Positions 11,272-20,393 of a stretch of DNA of 64,000 bases are shown piece after piece. A program made the translations under genes and the position numbers. Under the pieces are notes generated by a model, which was not told the DNA's origin, made no database searches, and was given only the letters and a program-made list of their open reading frames with translations. Origin of the DNA: Eutreptiella sp. 'Long Island Sound 2002' (lineage: Eukaryota > Euglenozoa > Euglenophyceae > Eutreptiales > Eutreptiaceae); contig OZ038383.1 in NCBI GenBank assembly GCA_964036045.1, positions 10,618,430-10,682,429 on the forward strand. Reading direction: 5' to 3'. How positions within the stretch are numbered: position 1 is the first letter of the stretch; each line of letters opens with the position of its first letter.

Positions 11272-12500
11272 AACGATGCAGCCTTCAGGACATTGTTCTG
11301 CCGCTTGTGCAACAAGATCTCGTAGCGGTCGCAGATCCGCTCCACGGCCGCAGTGCGCCACCATTGGAAGCGCGTCACCATGTCGCTGATGGTTGGCCCA
11401 TTGTCCCCCGTGCTACTGCTGTCAATCGATGCGGGTCTGCCATTGGAGGCGGCAGAGCTGGGCCGCGAGCCAGGCCGCGAGCCCGGACTGCCGCGCAGGC
11501 GGCGCTTGTGTTTGTGCCGCTGTGACCCCGCCGCTCGGGACGGCAGCTCCACCATCCCGGCCAGGTACACCCCTGCAAAGGCGGGCAATGGTAAACCAGA
11601 AACGCTTGAGGGCTATGAGTGCAAACAGAAAAAAGGGCATGCCGTGCCTGGGGCAAATGGGTTTGCTTGAATGAGGTCAGCCCGAAGGCGGCCTGTCCTG
11701 TAGCAGGCGGGAGAGCGAAGTATCATCCAAAAGCCACACGTCTGGTTCTGCACCTTGTGAGCGGGTCGTTGCACAGTGCAACAGGGCACCCTGGCCGCAG
11801 ATCAGGAGAAGGAACCATCACAATCCCATCATGAACTCTCCAAAACTGTTCAGTGCACATCAGCCGTACTCCGGACCACCATCAACAGAAAGCGTGGGGC
11901 CCTCACGTCACCTTGGCGCTGCTGGCCTGCTCGGGAGGGAAGGACCGGCGGGGGACGATCCAGGGGACTGTGCTGCGCTGTAGGTGCAGATTCCCCGGAC
12001 ACAGGCTACGAATGACCCCATTCTTTAGTGAAGCAATGAGATGGGACGTTGCATCTTTTTGCATGCAGTTGTGCGTGCCCCATCTGAGGCAGCCTGTGAC
12101 CAGCTTCCCAGGATCTCTATGTTGTGGTTCCTGTTTCCCTAGTGCTGCCTTAACCCCCTCCATCATGTCAGCCTAGAGACTTTAGGGGTGCAATGCGTGC
12201 TCGCACGTGTCGGGGATTCAAGTGAGAAGCCGCCATGGTCCATCCGAAAGACAACTGCGACCACAAAGGACAATGAAATAGGCACACCCTTGCATGGACA
12301 ACATGGGTTTGTGGAGCAGGGTGTGGAATGTCTTTCTTTCAAATGGACGTTGGCTGGATTTGACCCCCTCTGGAGCCAGAGCACCGGCGCTCCTTCTGTC
12401 GGGTTCCAGACTCTAACACGAAGTCTGAACGCACGGACCCTGCTCACCGCCTCCTTTATTGGTGGTTTTGTGCTGCGGCACAACCTGCTCCTTGCCCAAG
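11272..12500 (-). CDS. Three-exon chain, unknown protein
   Basis: Exon 12448-12500 (acceptor TGTTCTGCAG, donor GTGAGC) encodes LGKEQVVPQHKTTNKGG. Exon 11912-11977 (acceptor CACCTACAG, donor AAG|GTGACG) continues in the same phase. Exon 11272-11572 (acceptor GCCTTTGCAG, donor GTATGC or GTTGTA) encodes a basic, Ser/Arg/Gly-rich stretch, then a helical segment TISDMVTRFQWWRTAAVER continuing ICDRYEILLHKRQNNVLKA. Phases agree at every junction and also with the exon at 9077-9278. The product looks soluble, with a disordered basic middle and a coiled or helical C-terminal half. No family is assigned. Upstream exons probably lie toward 14 kb. Confidence 0.65.
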
Positions 12501-12774
12501 CTGCAGAACAGCACCAAATGTAGATGTCCCTGTCAGACCATTGCTTAGCAACTGGGGGGGGAGGGGGGGGGTCATTTTGGGGCTGCCTCAGGACTGGCCA
12601 AGCCACCCACCCACCCAAGCTGACCCACCCACCCACCCACCCAGACCCCCCCCCTACTCCCCCAGTAGGGGGGGGGGGTCCCCCAGTCCGGGGGGGGGGT
12701 TAGTTCAGCCTGCATCATATGTCAGTCAATTGCATACTGAAAATTTTGCCAGAGCATCAGGGACCTAAAATTTG

Positions 12775-12850
12775 AGAGTGCCGGACCCTGGGTTTGCACC
12801 CACGCCTGCGAATTAACAGCCCAGGATTTTACCACTGGACCACCAGCCGT
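12775..12850 (-). repeat. tRNA-Asn-like repeat head
   Basis: On the minus strand this reads as a near-complete tRNA: an A-box-like TGGTCCAGTGGTA, an anticodon-loop CTGTTAA with GTT (Asn) anticodon, and a T-arm GGGTGCAAACCC matching the B box. The outer acceptor pairs fit only partly and the D arm is irregular. Because part of it is copied in the adjacent tandem duplication, a tRNA-derived repeat or pseudogene is more likely than a working gene. Confidence 0.5.
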
Positions 12851-13225
12851 TCCAGCAGCGCTCTGCTCAAGTACTTTGTACAGGCTGCCATCTGTTTTTT
12901 TTTATCAGAAGAAATGTCTTTGCACCTGGAAACACAAGAAACAGCAATACAACTTGCATGCACGGTGTGAACCACTGGCCCATCTGCTGTCATCCCAAAG
13001 CTCCAGTACTGTGCACAGGGTTTTACCACTGGACCACCAGCTGTTACAGCAGCGCTCTGCTCAAGTACTTTGTACAGGCTGCCATCTGTTTTTTTTTATC
13101 AGTTTTTTTTTATCAGAAGAAATGTCTTTGCACCTGGAAACACAAGAAACAGCAATGCAACTTGCATGCACGGTGTGAACCACTGGCCCATCTGCTGTCA
13201 TCCCAAAGCTCCAGTACTGTGTACA
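12827..13225. repeat. Tandem duplication of a 194-bp unit
   Basis: The unit beginning TTTTACCACTGGACCACCAG at 12827 is repeated from 13021 to about 13225 with few differences. The second copy contains an extra copy of a T-run plus ATCAG segment. The start of the unit is the 5' part of the tRNA-like element. Duplication within an intron of the minus-strand gene is the simplest reading. Confidence 0.9.
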
Positions 13226-14057
13226 ACCTGAAAATTCGTTTTTTTTGGAAAAAAGGTCTGTGCGATGATAAACACAACAAAACAGCAACACAAATCAAAT
13301 GCATCACAGTGTCACTGATGGGTAGAGAGGGGCATGCATCGTGGGGGATGCACCGTGACCTCCTTGAAGTGAAGGGCGGCCTCTGGCAGCATCGCTGGAC
13401 CAGAAGCCTGCACAGGATACAGCAAAATGTCTGGTCCATCCTGGCTACCCGGTTAGTTTGGGAGAGTCAGGCCCTACCCAGCCCCTACCCACCCACCCAC
13501 CCACCCACCCACCCAGACCCCACCCCCCCCCCTGGGGGGGAGTAGGCACCTTGGGCCAAATTGCCCAAAACCAAACTAACCCACCCACCCACAGGCCACG
13601 GACCCACCCACCCACCCCCCCCCCCCCAGTCCAGTCGGACCACCCTTAAGCAAAGGTCTGGTCCCTGTCTACGATGCAAGCGGGACAAGACCGTCGTGTG
13701 TTGGACGCCTACTTGAAGATCGCAGAGAAGTTCTAGGGGGTCGGTGGGCGGAGTTTTCAAAATCCAAAGGGCGACTGCAAACGTGGGCGTAGGTAGACAG
13801 TTATGCACATGTATGTGGACACACAGACACTCAAGGACAGAGGGACAGCTGGACATGCAGGCCTGTGCACACGCAAATCCACCCAAATCGCGCCTGTCTC
13901 CAAAAAATCAGCGGCCCTCCTCACATTCCATTTCACAACGGGGTGGCATCAGTGGCCTTTTAAACGCAATGAGGCGAAATACGGCGCAGAAAAGGCCTCC
14001 AGTGGCTGCATCACCAGAGGCACGGGGGTCGCAGTACTTGGTTGCGTGGAGACACAC

Positions 14058-14508
14058 CTTCCTCTTTGTAGTCCCTTTCTCGCTGCAAATGGGCATCGAA
14101 ATCCTGCACAAGAGGCGCGGATCCCCGGAATACATGCACGTGGCCCGTTCCCTGCTCCGCACATAATCGTCGGCCCTCCTCCAGCACATTGGGCACCGAA
14201 AGACCTAACTCCTGAAAGGTTGTTGCCCTCCCTTGCCCGTCCCCATGAAGGAGACATAGAAACTTGCACAATGACAACACACACCCACACAAACACCGCC
14301 CCAGGAACTTGCTCCCGTCCCCCTCCCGCCACAGGCCATGAATCGTGTATGAACTGTGGGGAGTAGAATGTCGTCTCGCAAACCTGCCCACTCTCAAACC
14401 TGCATCGCTGATCACTAATATGTTGTGGTATGTTGGCTTGGCCCTGCCCTCCTGCATCATGTCTCGGACCGGGCAGCGTTGCCCATGTGTCCCCAAAGGA
14501 CTCATGGG
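14058..14508 (-). CDS. Two coding exons, probably 5' part of the minus-strand gene
   Basis: Exon 14058-14211 follows ACAACCTTTCAG and ends at AAG|GTGTGT. It encodes ELGLSVPNVLEEGRRLCAEQ continuing to FDAHLQRERDYKEE, clearly protein-like and charged. Exon 14400-14508 precedes a GTTTGA donor and encodes VRDMMQEGRAKPTYHNILVI, with an in-frame ATG near its start that could be the initiator. The join between them is not phase-consistent without a further small exon (a candidate lies at about 14270-14330), and the join to 12500 is also unresolved. They probably belong to the gene continuing at 12.5-9.1 kb. Confidence 0.5.
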
Positions 14509-14905
14509 CTCAGCAGGACACCAACAGACGGTGTGTGGCATGCTTTGGTGGTGAGCAGAGACTCCACTGACTGTGTTACACAGGGGCACCGGTAGGCAGG
14601 GGTTGATGCAGATCTGACTGCAGGGGGCAAATTGGGGGAGTTTCACAACAGCTGGTGGGTTCCAGTGCAGCGCAGCCTGTGTGCACTGCCATGCCTTTCG
14701 TGTGACCTTCTTCTTGATCAAGGTCGTTCGTGGTGGGAGTGGGAAACAGGGGGGCAGCTGCATGTTGCCCCACGGCTCATGTTGCCATGCACTGCCATGG
14801 CGCCCGTCACCCTGCCGGCACTGGCAGGCTTCATATTCATTCAGTCATTCCCAAGCCATGACGGTTGGGGGGCGATGTGAAACACGGATGTGCGGATTAC
14901 TCCAG

Positions 14906-15243
14906 ATCAGCAAGCGGTACACCTCAGTGGTGCACATTCAGTACTGGCGGAGTGTTATCCCTGCACTATCAGCCAGGCAGTGCCCAGCAAATGCGTACTA
15001 CAACGGGCCCAGACCCTCAGCTTGTTGCGGAGCTGTCGGTGAGTGGATGGGTGGAAGGCAGGGGTTGTACAATTCCTCGGCTGACCCAGAAGTGCATTGC
15101 ACTGCAATGGTCTTGTTTGCTGTGCCCATTGCCCTATCCGGTGCCTTCACCAATGCGTTCCTACCCTTGTGTACTTGTTTTAAGAGGTGTTCCGCTTCAG
15201 TGCTGTTTCCCTACGTTTTTGTCTGGATGTATTGCACTATTGA
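14906..15243 (+). CDS. Two-exon plus-strand gene fragment
   Basis: Exon 14906-15038 follows TTACTCCAG, encodes ISKRYTSVVHIQYWRSVIPA and onward, and ends at a strong donor TCG|GTGAGT leaving one nucleotide. Exon 15185-15243 follows an excellent acceptor (CTTGTTTTAAG) and in the matching phase encodes VFRFSAVSLRFCLDVLHY then TGA. A second phase solution exists (a first exon starting at 14973 and a second ending at 15298, ...GLRPGPINRH). The frame choice is therefore uncertain, while the exon boundaries themselves are well marked. Upstream coding-like sequence (LPALAGFIFIQSFPSHDGWG) lies at 14.80-14.87 kb. Family unknown. Confidence 0.4.
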
Positions 15244-15544
15244 GGAAGCGTGGGGTCTGAGAAAGGGGCTCCGTCCAGGCCCTATAAATCGCCATTAAAA
15301 CATCCGGCACCAATGGCACAAAAAATTTTGGGGGGGTTCAGGATGTCAAGGTTTTAGCAAACAATGTTTTGAGCCGATATTGAATGACCCATTCAGTGAA
15401 TCAGCGAAAAACGCGGATTCAGAAAAGGCATGTGACATTATGCAAAAAAAGGGGAAAAAATGTGCGGCGGTACAAACTTCGGTTTTTGGTTTTGGCCGAG
15501 TTTCCAAAATGGGCTTCAAGGCCCTGAGAACTCCCCTACAACCG

Positions 15545-15625
15545 TATATTGATGTGTGTGTGTGTGTGGGTGGGTGGGTGGGTGGGTGGGTAGGTGGGTG
15601 TAGGTGTGGGTGTGGGGGTGTCAAT
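15545..15625. repeat. TG / TGGG microsatellite
   Basis: (TG)n passes into (GGTG)n and GGGTGTG repeats. It is simple-sequence DNA between the plus-strand fragment and the minus-strand frame at 15677. Confidence 0.9.
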
Positions 15626-15676
15626 CTTGACAATCAAGCGGACCTGATAAGGCCTGAAGGCTCCTGTGCATGGGGC

Positions 15677-16030
15677 TCAGAGCTGCAGGCTACCGCTGAC
15701 TGATCCGGGACACACAAGCCTGATACGTGAATATACAAACAGACACACACGCATAAGAGTGCTCTTGTTTATGCCTATTAACGCTTGATGTTCCGTGGCA
15801 GGGCAGAACCATGGATCACAGCAGGACAGGATGTATGCAGTATGTAAGATGCCACACTGGTTGGTCCATGACTCAACCTGTGACAGGTAGTGATCCAGCA
15901 CAATGTCAGTACTGGTGCTGGTACACACCAACCCAACAACCCCTGGCCCCAGGAGCTCTCTGTTCGCTTGAAGTGAAAAAACAGTGTCGAATTCTGTCCA
16001 CCAGCAGAAGACCAAGAGGTCAGATCCCAT
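15677..16030 (-). CDS. Hypothetical protein, 117 codons, ATG to TGA
   Basis: An uninterrupted frame starts at ATG 16030 and ends in TGA. It has balanced composition (DLLVFCWWTEFDTVFSLQAN, then a Thr/Ser-rich segment and a Cys-rich centre). No domain is recognised and no splice sites were needed. It may be a small gene, one exon of the adjacent minus-strand gene, or a fossil coding piece of a repeat. Confidence 0.4.
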   Translation of the reverse strand: MGSDLLVFCWWTEFDTVFSLQANRELLGPGVVGLVCTSTSTDIVLDHYLSQVESWTNQCGILHTAYILSCCDPWFCPATEHQALIGINKSTLMRVCLFVYSRIRLVCPGSVSGSLQL

Positions 16031-16296
16031 GGGAAATCCGGAGTTCCCACCTGATGATGATCAACGTAGGGGCCTCAGGGAGCTAAAACAGGGGGGGGCA
16101 GAAAACATTGTTAAACCGCTTTGGGTAATCAACGAGTTCATTCAGCAAGTTGGATAAAACATGAATGCCAAACTGTCGTTAGCCAATTTGAAACGGCAGC
16201 TGGCCCTTACGCACGTACTGCAGGCTCAATGCCCCAATCCCAACCCATCCCAAAAAGTGGGGAAGCAGGGCAGGTGCATGAGGCCGAAATGAGAAT

Positions 16297-16846
16297 TCAC
16301 TTCTGGGGAGGAGGTCTGTTTCTGAAAACAATCATCTTTGCATATTCGACCGCGTATGTTAAAAGATGAAATGGCATTATGTCCATTGCATGCGCACCAT
16401 CCAATTCAAATCTCTTTGATGGGGATTCAGTGGCCTTTAGTGAAGTAAAACGAAGGGGATTTGGTGGCCTGTTGTCAAGCAAGCGAAAAGACATCATGGC
16501 GGCAGGGGCCAGACCTTCAATTGCTGATGAGTTGCCGCTGTGACTTCTGGTCGATTGACCTTGCCAACCAGATCCCCCAGCTGCTTCTCAATGTTCGCCA
16601 CGTTGCTGCGGATGTTGTCCTCCGTCTGCATGTGCAGCACATGCATTGCCCTTTCCCTGCAAACACCTCAATACACAATTTCATACAGATTCCCAAAACA
16701 TTACACAAACGCGGTCCCAGAAGTGGCTCACACAATCCGAGAAACCTCCCCCCAACAAGGTGCCCTTTCACCCTCCCAGTGCAGACGGCAGGGGAGAGAC
16801 TGTTGGCTCTCCTTCAGCCCACGTATGATGCGTTCAGCCAGGAGAC
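16297..16846 (-). CDS. Three-exon gene 3' end, coiled-coil-like protein
   Basis: Exon 16801-16846 (acceptor GCGTTCAG) encodes LLAERIIRGLKESQ. Exon 16515-16656 (acceptor GTGTTTGCAG) encodes ERAMHVLHMQTEDNIRSNVA and IEKQLGDLVGKVNRP. Exon 16297-16434 (acceptor TTCACTAAAG) encodes KRFELDGAHAMDIMPFHLL and ends RNRPPPQK-TGA. Phases fit throughout, and the last intron is 80 nt. The first two exons look amphipathic and helical. The first donor is a weak GTCTCT; an alternative GTGAAA donor at 16772 would break the phase. Upstream coding-like sequence (LTSPSLRENANR) follows a GGCAG acceptor at about 16.95 kb. Family unknown. Confidence 0.6.
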
Positions 16847-17223
16847 CTGAACGCCATGTGGAAGTACTAGACATGGGTGGCAAACGAGACCCTGTTGGCG
16901 TTCTCCCTCAAGGAAGGAGACGTCAACCCAGTGGTGCCGCTGGCGCTAGTGCCGCAGGTGCTGCCAAAGGCCAAGGGAAGTGGTAATTGCAGAGAAGGAG
17001 GTGCGGCTGTGTCCACTGGCAGCAGGCCCACACAGGCACGCCGGAGACAGCCGCCCTCGCGAGGCTGCACAGCCATGGGAGCGCACAGCCTCCTGCTTTG
17101 GCACACTGCAGTCCCCACCAGGGCCCTCATGTACTGCCAGCGGAGACAGGGGGCTCTTGCGGAATGCTGGAGCGCTGCATGCGGTGGCTGTGGGAACTGC
17201 CACTGCCAGACTTGTTGGCAGCT

Positions 17224-17559
17224 GTGATAGTAGCGCTGTTCCTACCAACGTAGGAACAGCGTAAAAAATTTTGAGGAACAGCGTAGGTACAGCGCACAGA
17301 TTGCACATAATGCATGGTAGTGATATGACAGACATGCAAGAAATCTTGAACCACAGCACACAGACTACACTATGAAGAAGTGCAGCCTGCTCATGTACAT
17401 TTTCTGACATGTCTGCAACGGAGAAGGGCTTGGAAAGCAGGGGGCAACCAACCTGTGGAGCAAAGGTGCAGGGGAGGAACAGCGTAGGAACAGCGCAAAA
17501 AACTGTAGGAACGGCGTAGGAACACCATGCCATGGGTGGAGGAACAGCGCTACTATCAC
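17224..17559. mobile_element. 336-bp inverted-repeat (MITE-like) element
   Basis: A perfect 20-bp inverted repeat, GTGATAGTAGCGCTGTTCCT at 17224-17243 and its complement at 17540-17559, brackets 296 bp. Inside, the motif GGAACAGCG(T/C) recurs at least six times, clustered next to each end. The body has no supported gene. Perfect ends with sub-terminal repeated motifs are typical of small non-autonomous DNA elements, where the motifs may be transposase binding sites. No target-site duplication is evident. Confidence 0.6.
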
Positions 17560-18017
17560 TACTGCTTGATGGCCTTGCCATGTGGAAGATGGACACGCCC
17601 CCTGTCCCACATGCGCTCAAGCACTTGCCCAACAAGCAAAGGAGCACGGAGGAGCGTGACGGAACAGTTGCCTGGAGGGAGTGGCTCTCTGGAAGGAGGG
17701 GCTCTCCAGGGGGTGGGGACCCCCCCTTGGGCGTTGCACGGGTGGTAGTGGGAGGAAGACTTCACTCCTGCATTGCCAAGCCGGATGGGTTGCCCATGGC
17801 CAATGTACTGGAGATGAATGACCTGATCTCGGCAGCCCAAGAGCCAGTTCACCACTGGCTTTTGCGACTGATTTTGCAACCCAAAAAAGGGGGGTTGGGT
17901 TTGAGGGGCAAAACACAGTCAATTTTGTTGGGGATTGTCACTATTTATGTTCTTTTCCTGAGTCTGGCCATGGCTCAAGGCCAGATATATTCTAGTCCAG
18001 TAAGGTTTCTAACCTAG
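17532..18017 (+). CDS. Ambiguous frame, possibly coding
   Basis: A plus-strand frame runs 161 codons, overlapping the end of the inverted-repeat element. Its first half (DTPPVPHALKHLPNKQRSTE then RDGTVAWREWL) is protein-like, and a Leu/Ile-rich segment near the end could be a membrane helix. The opposite strand at 17559-17680 is equally protein-like (LLRAPLLVGQVLERMWDRGR). Neither has decisive splice support. Confidence 0.25.
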   Translation: MGGGTALLSLLLDGLAMWKMDTPPVPHALKHLPNKQRSTEERDGTVAWREWLSGRRGSPGGGDPPLGVARVVVGGRLHSCIAKPDGLPMANVLEMNDLISAAQEPVHHWLLRLILQPKKGGLGLRGKTQSILLGIVTIYVLFLSLAMAQGQIYSSPVRFLT

Positions 18018-18641
18018 CGAATAACCGGTTTTGGCGATAATTTCCAGAAAAGCAAACGGTTTTGCCAGTCAATGGTGTTCAAAATAACCGGCTTTCGGAT
18101 TATTTGCTCCATGCTAACCGATTTCTTTTTCCAGGTTATTCATGAACACTAAGCTGAGGTAGAAGGGTGCCACGCGCAAATTCTCCTTCCTCCACCGTTG
18201 GTGCCACTGGTCATTTAGACCCGGGGGGGGGGGGGGCTGCGTCACCAGAGTGCACCCCGAGGGTACCCACCAACCCTAACGCCCTACCCCTCGCCTCCCC
18301 CTAGCCAAAGCCACCACTCCTCCAGTGGCTCCCACTTGAGCTGCCGCACCGACCACGCCAGTTGCCCACCGCCCCACGGCCAGGGCCGCCGCCACCCATG
18401 AACGTGGAAAAGCAGTCTCCAGCTGCGCGCACACAATCTTCACATAATCCCACGCAAAATCCCGTGGCGTCCCATTAAGGCAGGGTCCCAGTCTAACAAC
18501 GCAATGCAAGCTCATAAGGAATTCCCCAACTATTCACACACAATCCCCCCCAACACTACACAGCTATGCACACCACTTGAAACACGACACCTGGAGCACA
18601 TCATCCACTTCGCAGTCGGTTGCACCAGACAAACAGTGGAG

Positions 18642-19106
18642 TCATAGCAGCGTGTGTGCAAAGGGCCAAGGAGAGGAGGAGGAACAGGATCGTGCACACG
18701 CATTTGGATCAAACAAGAAATCATCGTCTCCCTGGAATACGCTAAGCGTCACGTCCACTATCATACTCCTCCTGGAGCGCAGCCCGCATGGCCCACATAA
18801 ATCAATCCACGGCACAAACACAACGCTTCACCTTCAACATTCTCTCGTATCGTGATTTCATATGCGAAGATGCAGACATGGGATCCACGTTGCAGATGCC
18901 GCTCACCACCTCCTTCACCTTCTGCAACATGTACTGTGGGGACAAGGAGCCAATAGCACTGCCGGTTACGGCTGATGAATTCCACAGGCAACCATTGAAA
19001 GAGAGGAAGAAGAACAAGCGGGACTTGGGATTCCACAGGTATGTGCACCACAACGGTCCAGATGAGTATGGAGACTCTCCAACGCCCAAATTTCGCAGGC
19101 GACCAG
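18642..19106 (-). CDS. Three-exon gene 3' end, unknown protein
   Basis: Exon 18970-19106 follows TTGCTTCACAG and encodes RLRNLGVGESPYSSGPLWCT then YLWNPKSRLFFFLSF. Exon 18832-18933 follows TTGTCCCCACAG, encodes YMLQKVKEVVSGICNVDPMS and ends MLK|GTGAAG. Exon 18642-18731 follows GCGTATTCCAG and encodes GDDDFLFDPNACARS, ending in TGA. The exons are phase-consistent (two nucleotides plus whole codons, then phase 0 throughout). The first intron would be only 36 nt, so the first two exons may instead be one continuous frame. The aromatic beta-like segment GPLWCTYLWNPKSRLFFF might help a profile search. No family is assigned. Confidence 0.55.
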
Positions 19107-19167
19107 CTGTGAAGCAACATAGAAAAGAAACCCCCCTCAACCGCTTACAACAACCAAAGCACCCAAC

Positions 19168-19626
19168 TCAACCATGCCCACATCTGTTAGACAGAGTCGA
19201 TTCCACATGTCCAGTGACGATACCCTTTCCCCCCCGCTGGTAATCAAAGCGATGCAGCTCGTCCGGTGTGAAATGGGGGAAGCTCAGAAATGGTGGCTGG
19301 TAGAGGCAAGACGGGCACCTCCCTATAGGCCTGTACGTGCAGGGAACACCCCAGTCATATGAGGGGACAGACTTCACCCAATGCTCAAGCCAAGATGGGA
19401 CGACGGACTCAGCAATTGGGTTGCAGTGGTCAAGCAGGGCCCAGTGCTTAGATGCAGGGGTGCGGAGTGAGAGGGGGGGGAGGGCTGTCCCCGACATCAC
19501 AGTAGCATGTGACTCCTGCTGCTTGTTGTATGTTGTGCTGTTGCAAGGGGGTGTGGAGGAGAACAGTGCAACGATGTCGGCTGCAACACTTCTATTGGGG
19601 AAAAAAAGGGAAGGAGCAGTAGCCAT
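19168..19626 (-). CDS. Probable upstream coding part of the 18.6-19.1 kb gene
   Basis: An ATG-initiated frame of 152 codons sits directly upstream of, and on the same strand as, the three exons ending at 19106. Composition is protein-like: ADIVALFSSTPPCNSTTYNK, SWLEHWVKSVPSYDWGV and FPHFTPDELHRFDYQRGGKG. The exact donor that joins it to 19106, which must leave one nucleotide, was not settled. It could be a separate small gene, but adjacency and orientation favour one transcription unit. Confidence 0.4.
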   Translation of the reverse strand: MATAPSLFFPNRSVAADIVALFSSTPPCNSTTYNKQQESHATVMSGTALPPLSLRTPASKHWALLDHCNPIAESVVPSWLEHWVKSVPSYDWGVPCTYRPIGRCPSCLYQPPFLSFPHFTPDELHRFDYQRGGKGIVTGHVESTLSNRCGHG

Positions 19627-19736
19627 GGGTCAGCCCCACATATATGGAACACAGACGTAAGCCGCTGTTGTTGTTGGAACTGAGGCTTGAGACAATGCCT
19701 GCCGCGATGTGGTGCTGAGAAAAATGCCATTACGGA

Positions 19737-20330
19737 GGGGGGGGGGGGGGGGGGGTTACTGGAGCCCATGTTTCAGCCCCGGACCATTTCTGGGGCGTCC
19801 ATGAGTGGGGTCCCCCTACAAAATTCAAAAAACTTGCAAAGGCACTGCACTGCACGCAATAGTCGGCACGAAGTCGCCCCCCCCCCCCCTCCATCCATGC
19901 CCCGTTGCACTTGCAAACAACATTACTGGACCGCTTTTCGGAACAGGGCCTTTGGCCACACATACACCCTCCCCCCCTACTCCCCCATCAGCGGCTAGGC
20001 CGCTTTCTGTAGGGCAGGGGTGATGTTCAGCACCGGCTCAAGCACAGCTCCTCAGGGCTGTTGCCCGCGGGCGGGGCATCCAGTGGTTGAATCCAACTGG
20101 TGTATCGGTCCCCCTCCTAGAATGCGTTTACTTGCGGCCAGCGGGCCACTTGTTTGTAGGACAACATGCGGCAATGTGCAGGAAGGGTGTTTCATGGTTG
20201 CCCGCACATCATGGGACTCGCTCCGCAGGCACAGTGTATGGTGCGGTGCATGCTACGCATTGGTGTTGCCCTACTGTATTCCAACAACAGGGCACACTAC
20301 AGCCACGCGATGGGGCAAAGAATTCGCCCT
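19737..20330. other. G- and C-homopolymer DNA, no supported gene
   Basis: A G run of about 18 at 19738 and a C run at 19877-19890 dominate. Short frames on both strands are ambiguous. No repeat family or RNA gene was recognised. Confidence 0.4.
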
Positions 20331-20393
20331 GACTACATCGTAGTCCAATGTTTCCCATTTGCTAGGGCACTGGTGACGATGCCATGAGACTAG

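Larger units (their letters stand above)
12541..13640. repeat. CCCA/G-tract low-complexity blocks
   Basis: Stretches of (CCCA)n at 12604-12645 and 13485-13520 and long C or G runs at 12553-12572, 12649-12705, 13525-13545 and 13615-13628 flank the duplication. They make artificial Pro/His/Thr-rich frames. These are intronic or intergenic microsatellites. Confidence 0.85.

Noticed and set aside
12775-12850. Functional tRNA-Asn gene
   Set aside because: The acceptor stem pairs only partly, the D arm is irregular, and its 5' part is included in a tandem duplication, so a tRNA-derived repeat is the safer call.
13678-13735. Short plus-strand frame MQAGQDRRVLDAYLKIAEKF
   Set aside because: It is protein-like but only 20 codons long, lies inside a minus-strand gene's intron region and has no partner exon.
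18788-19243. 151-codon plus-strand frame with ATG
   Set aside because: The opposite strand has spliced exons with strong acceptors, matched phases and better protein-like composition.
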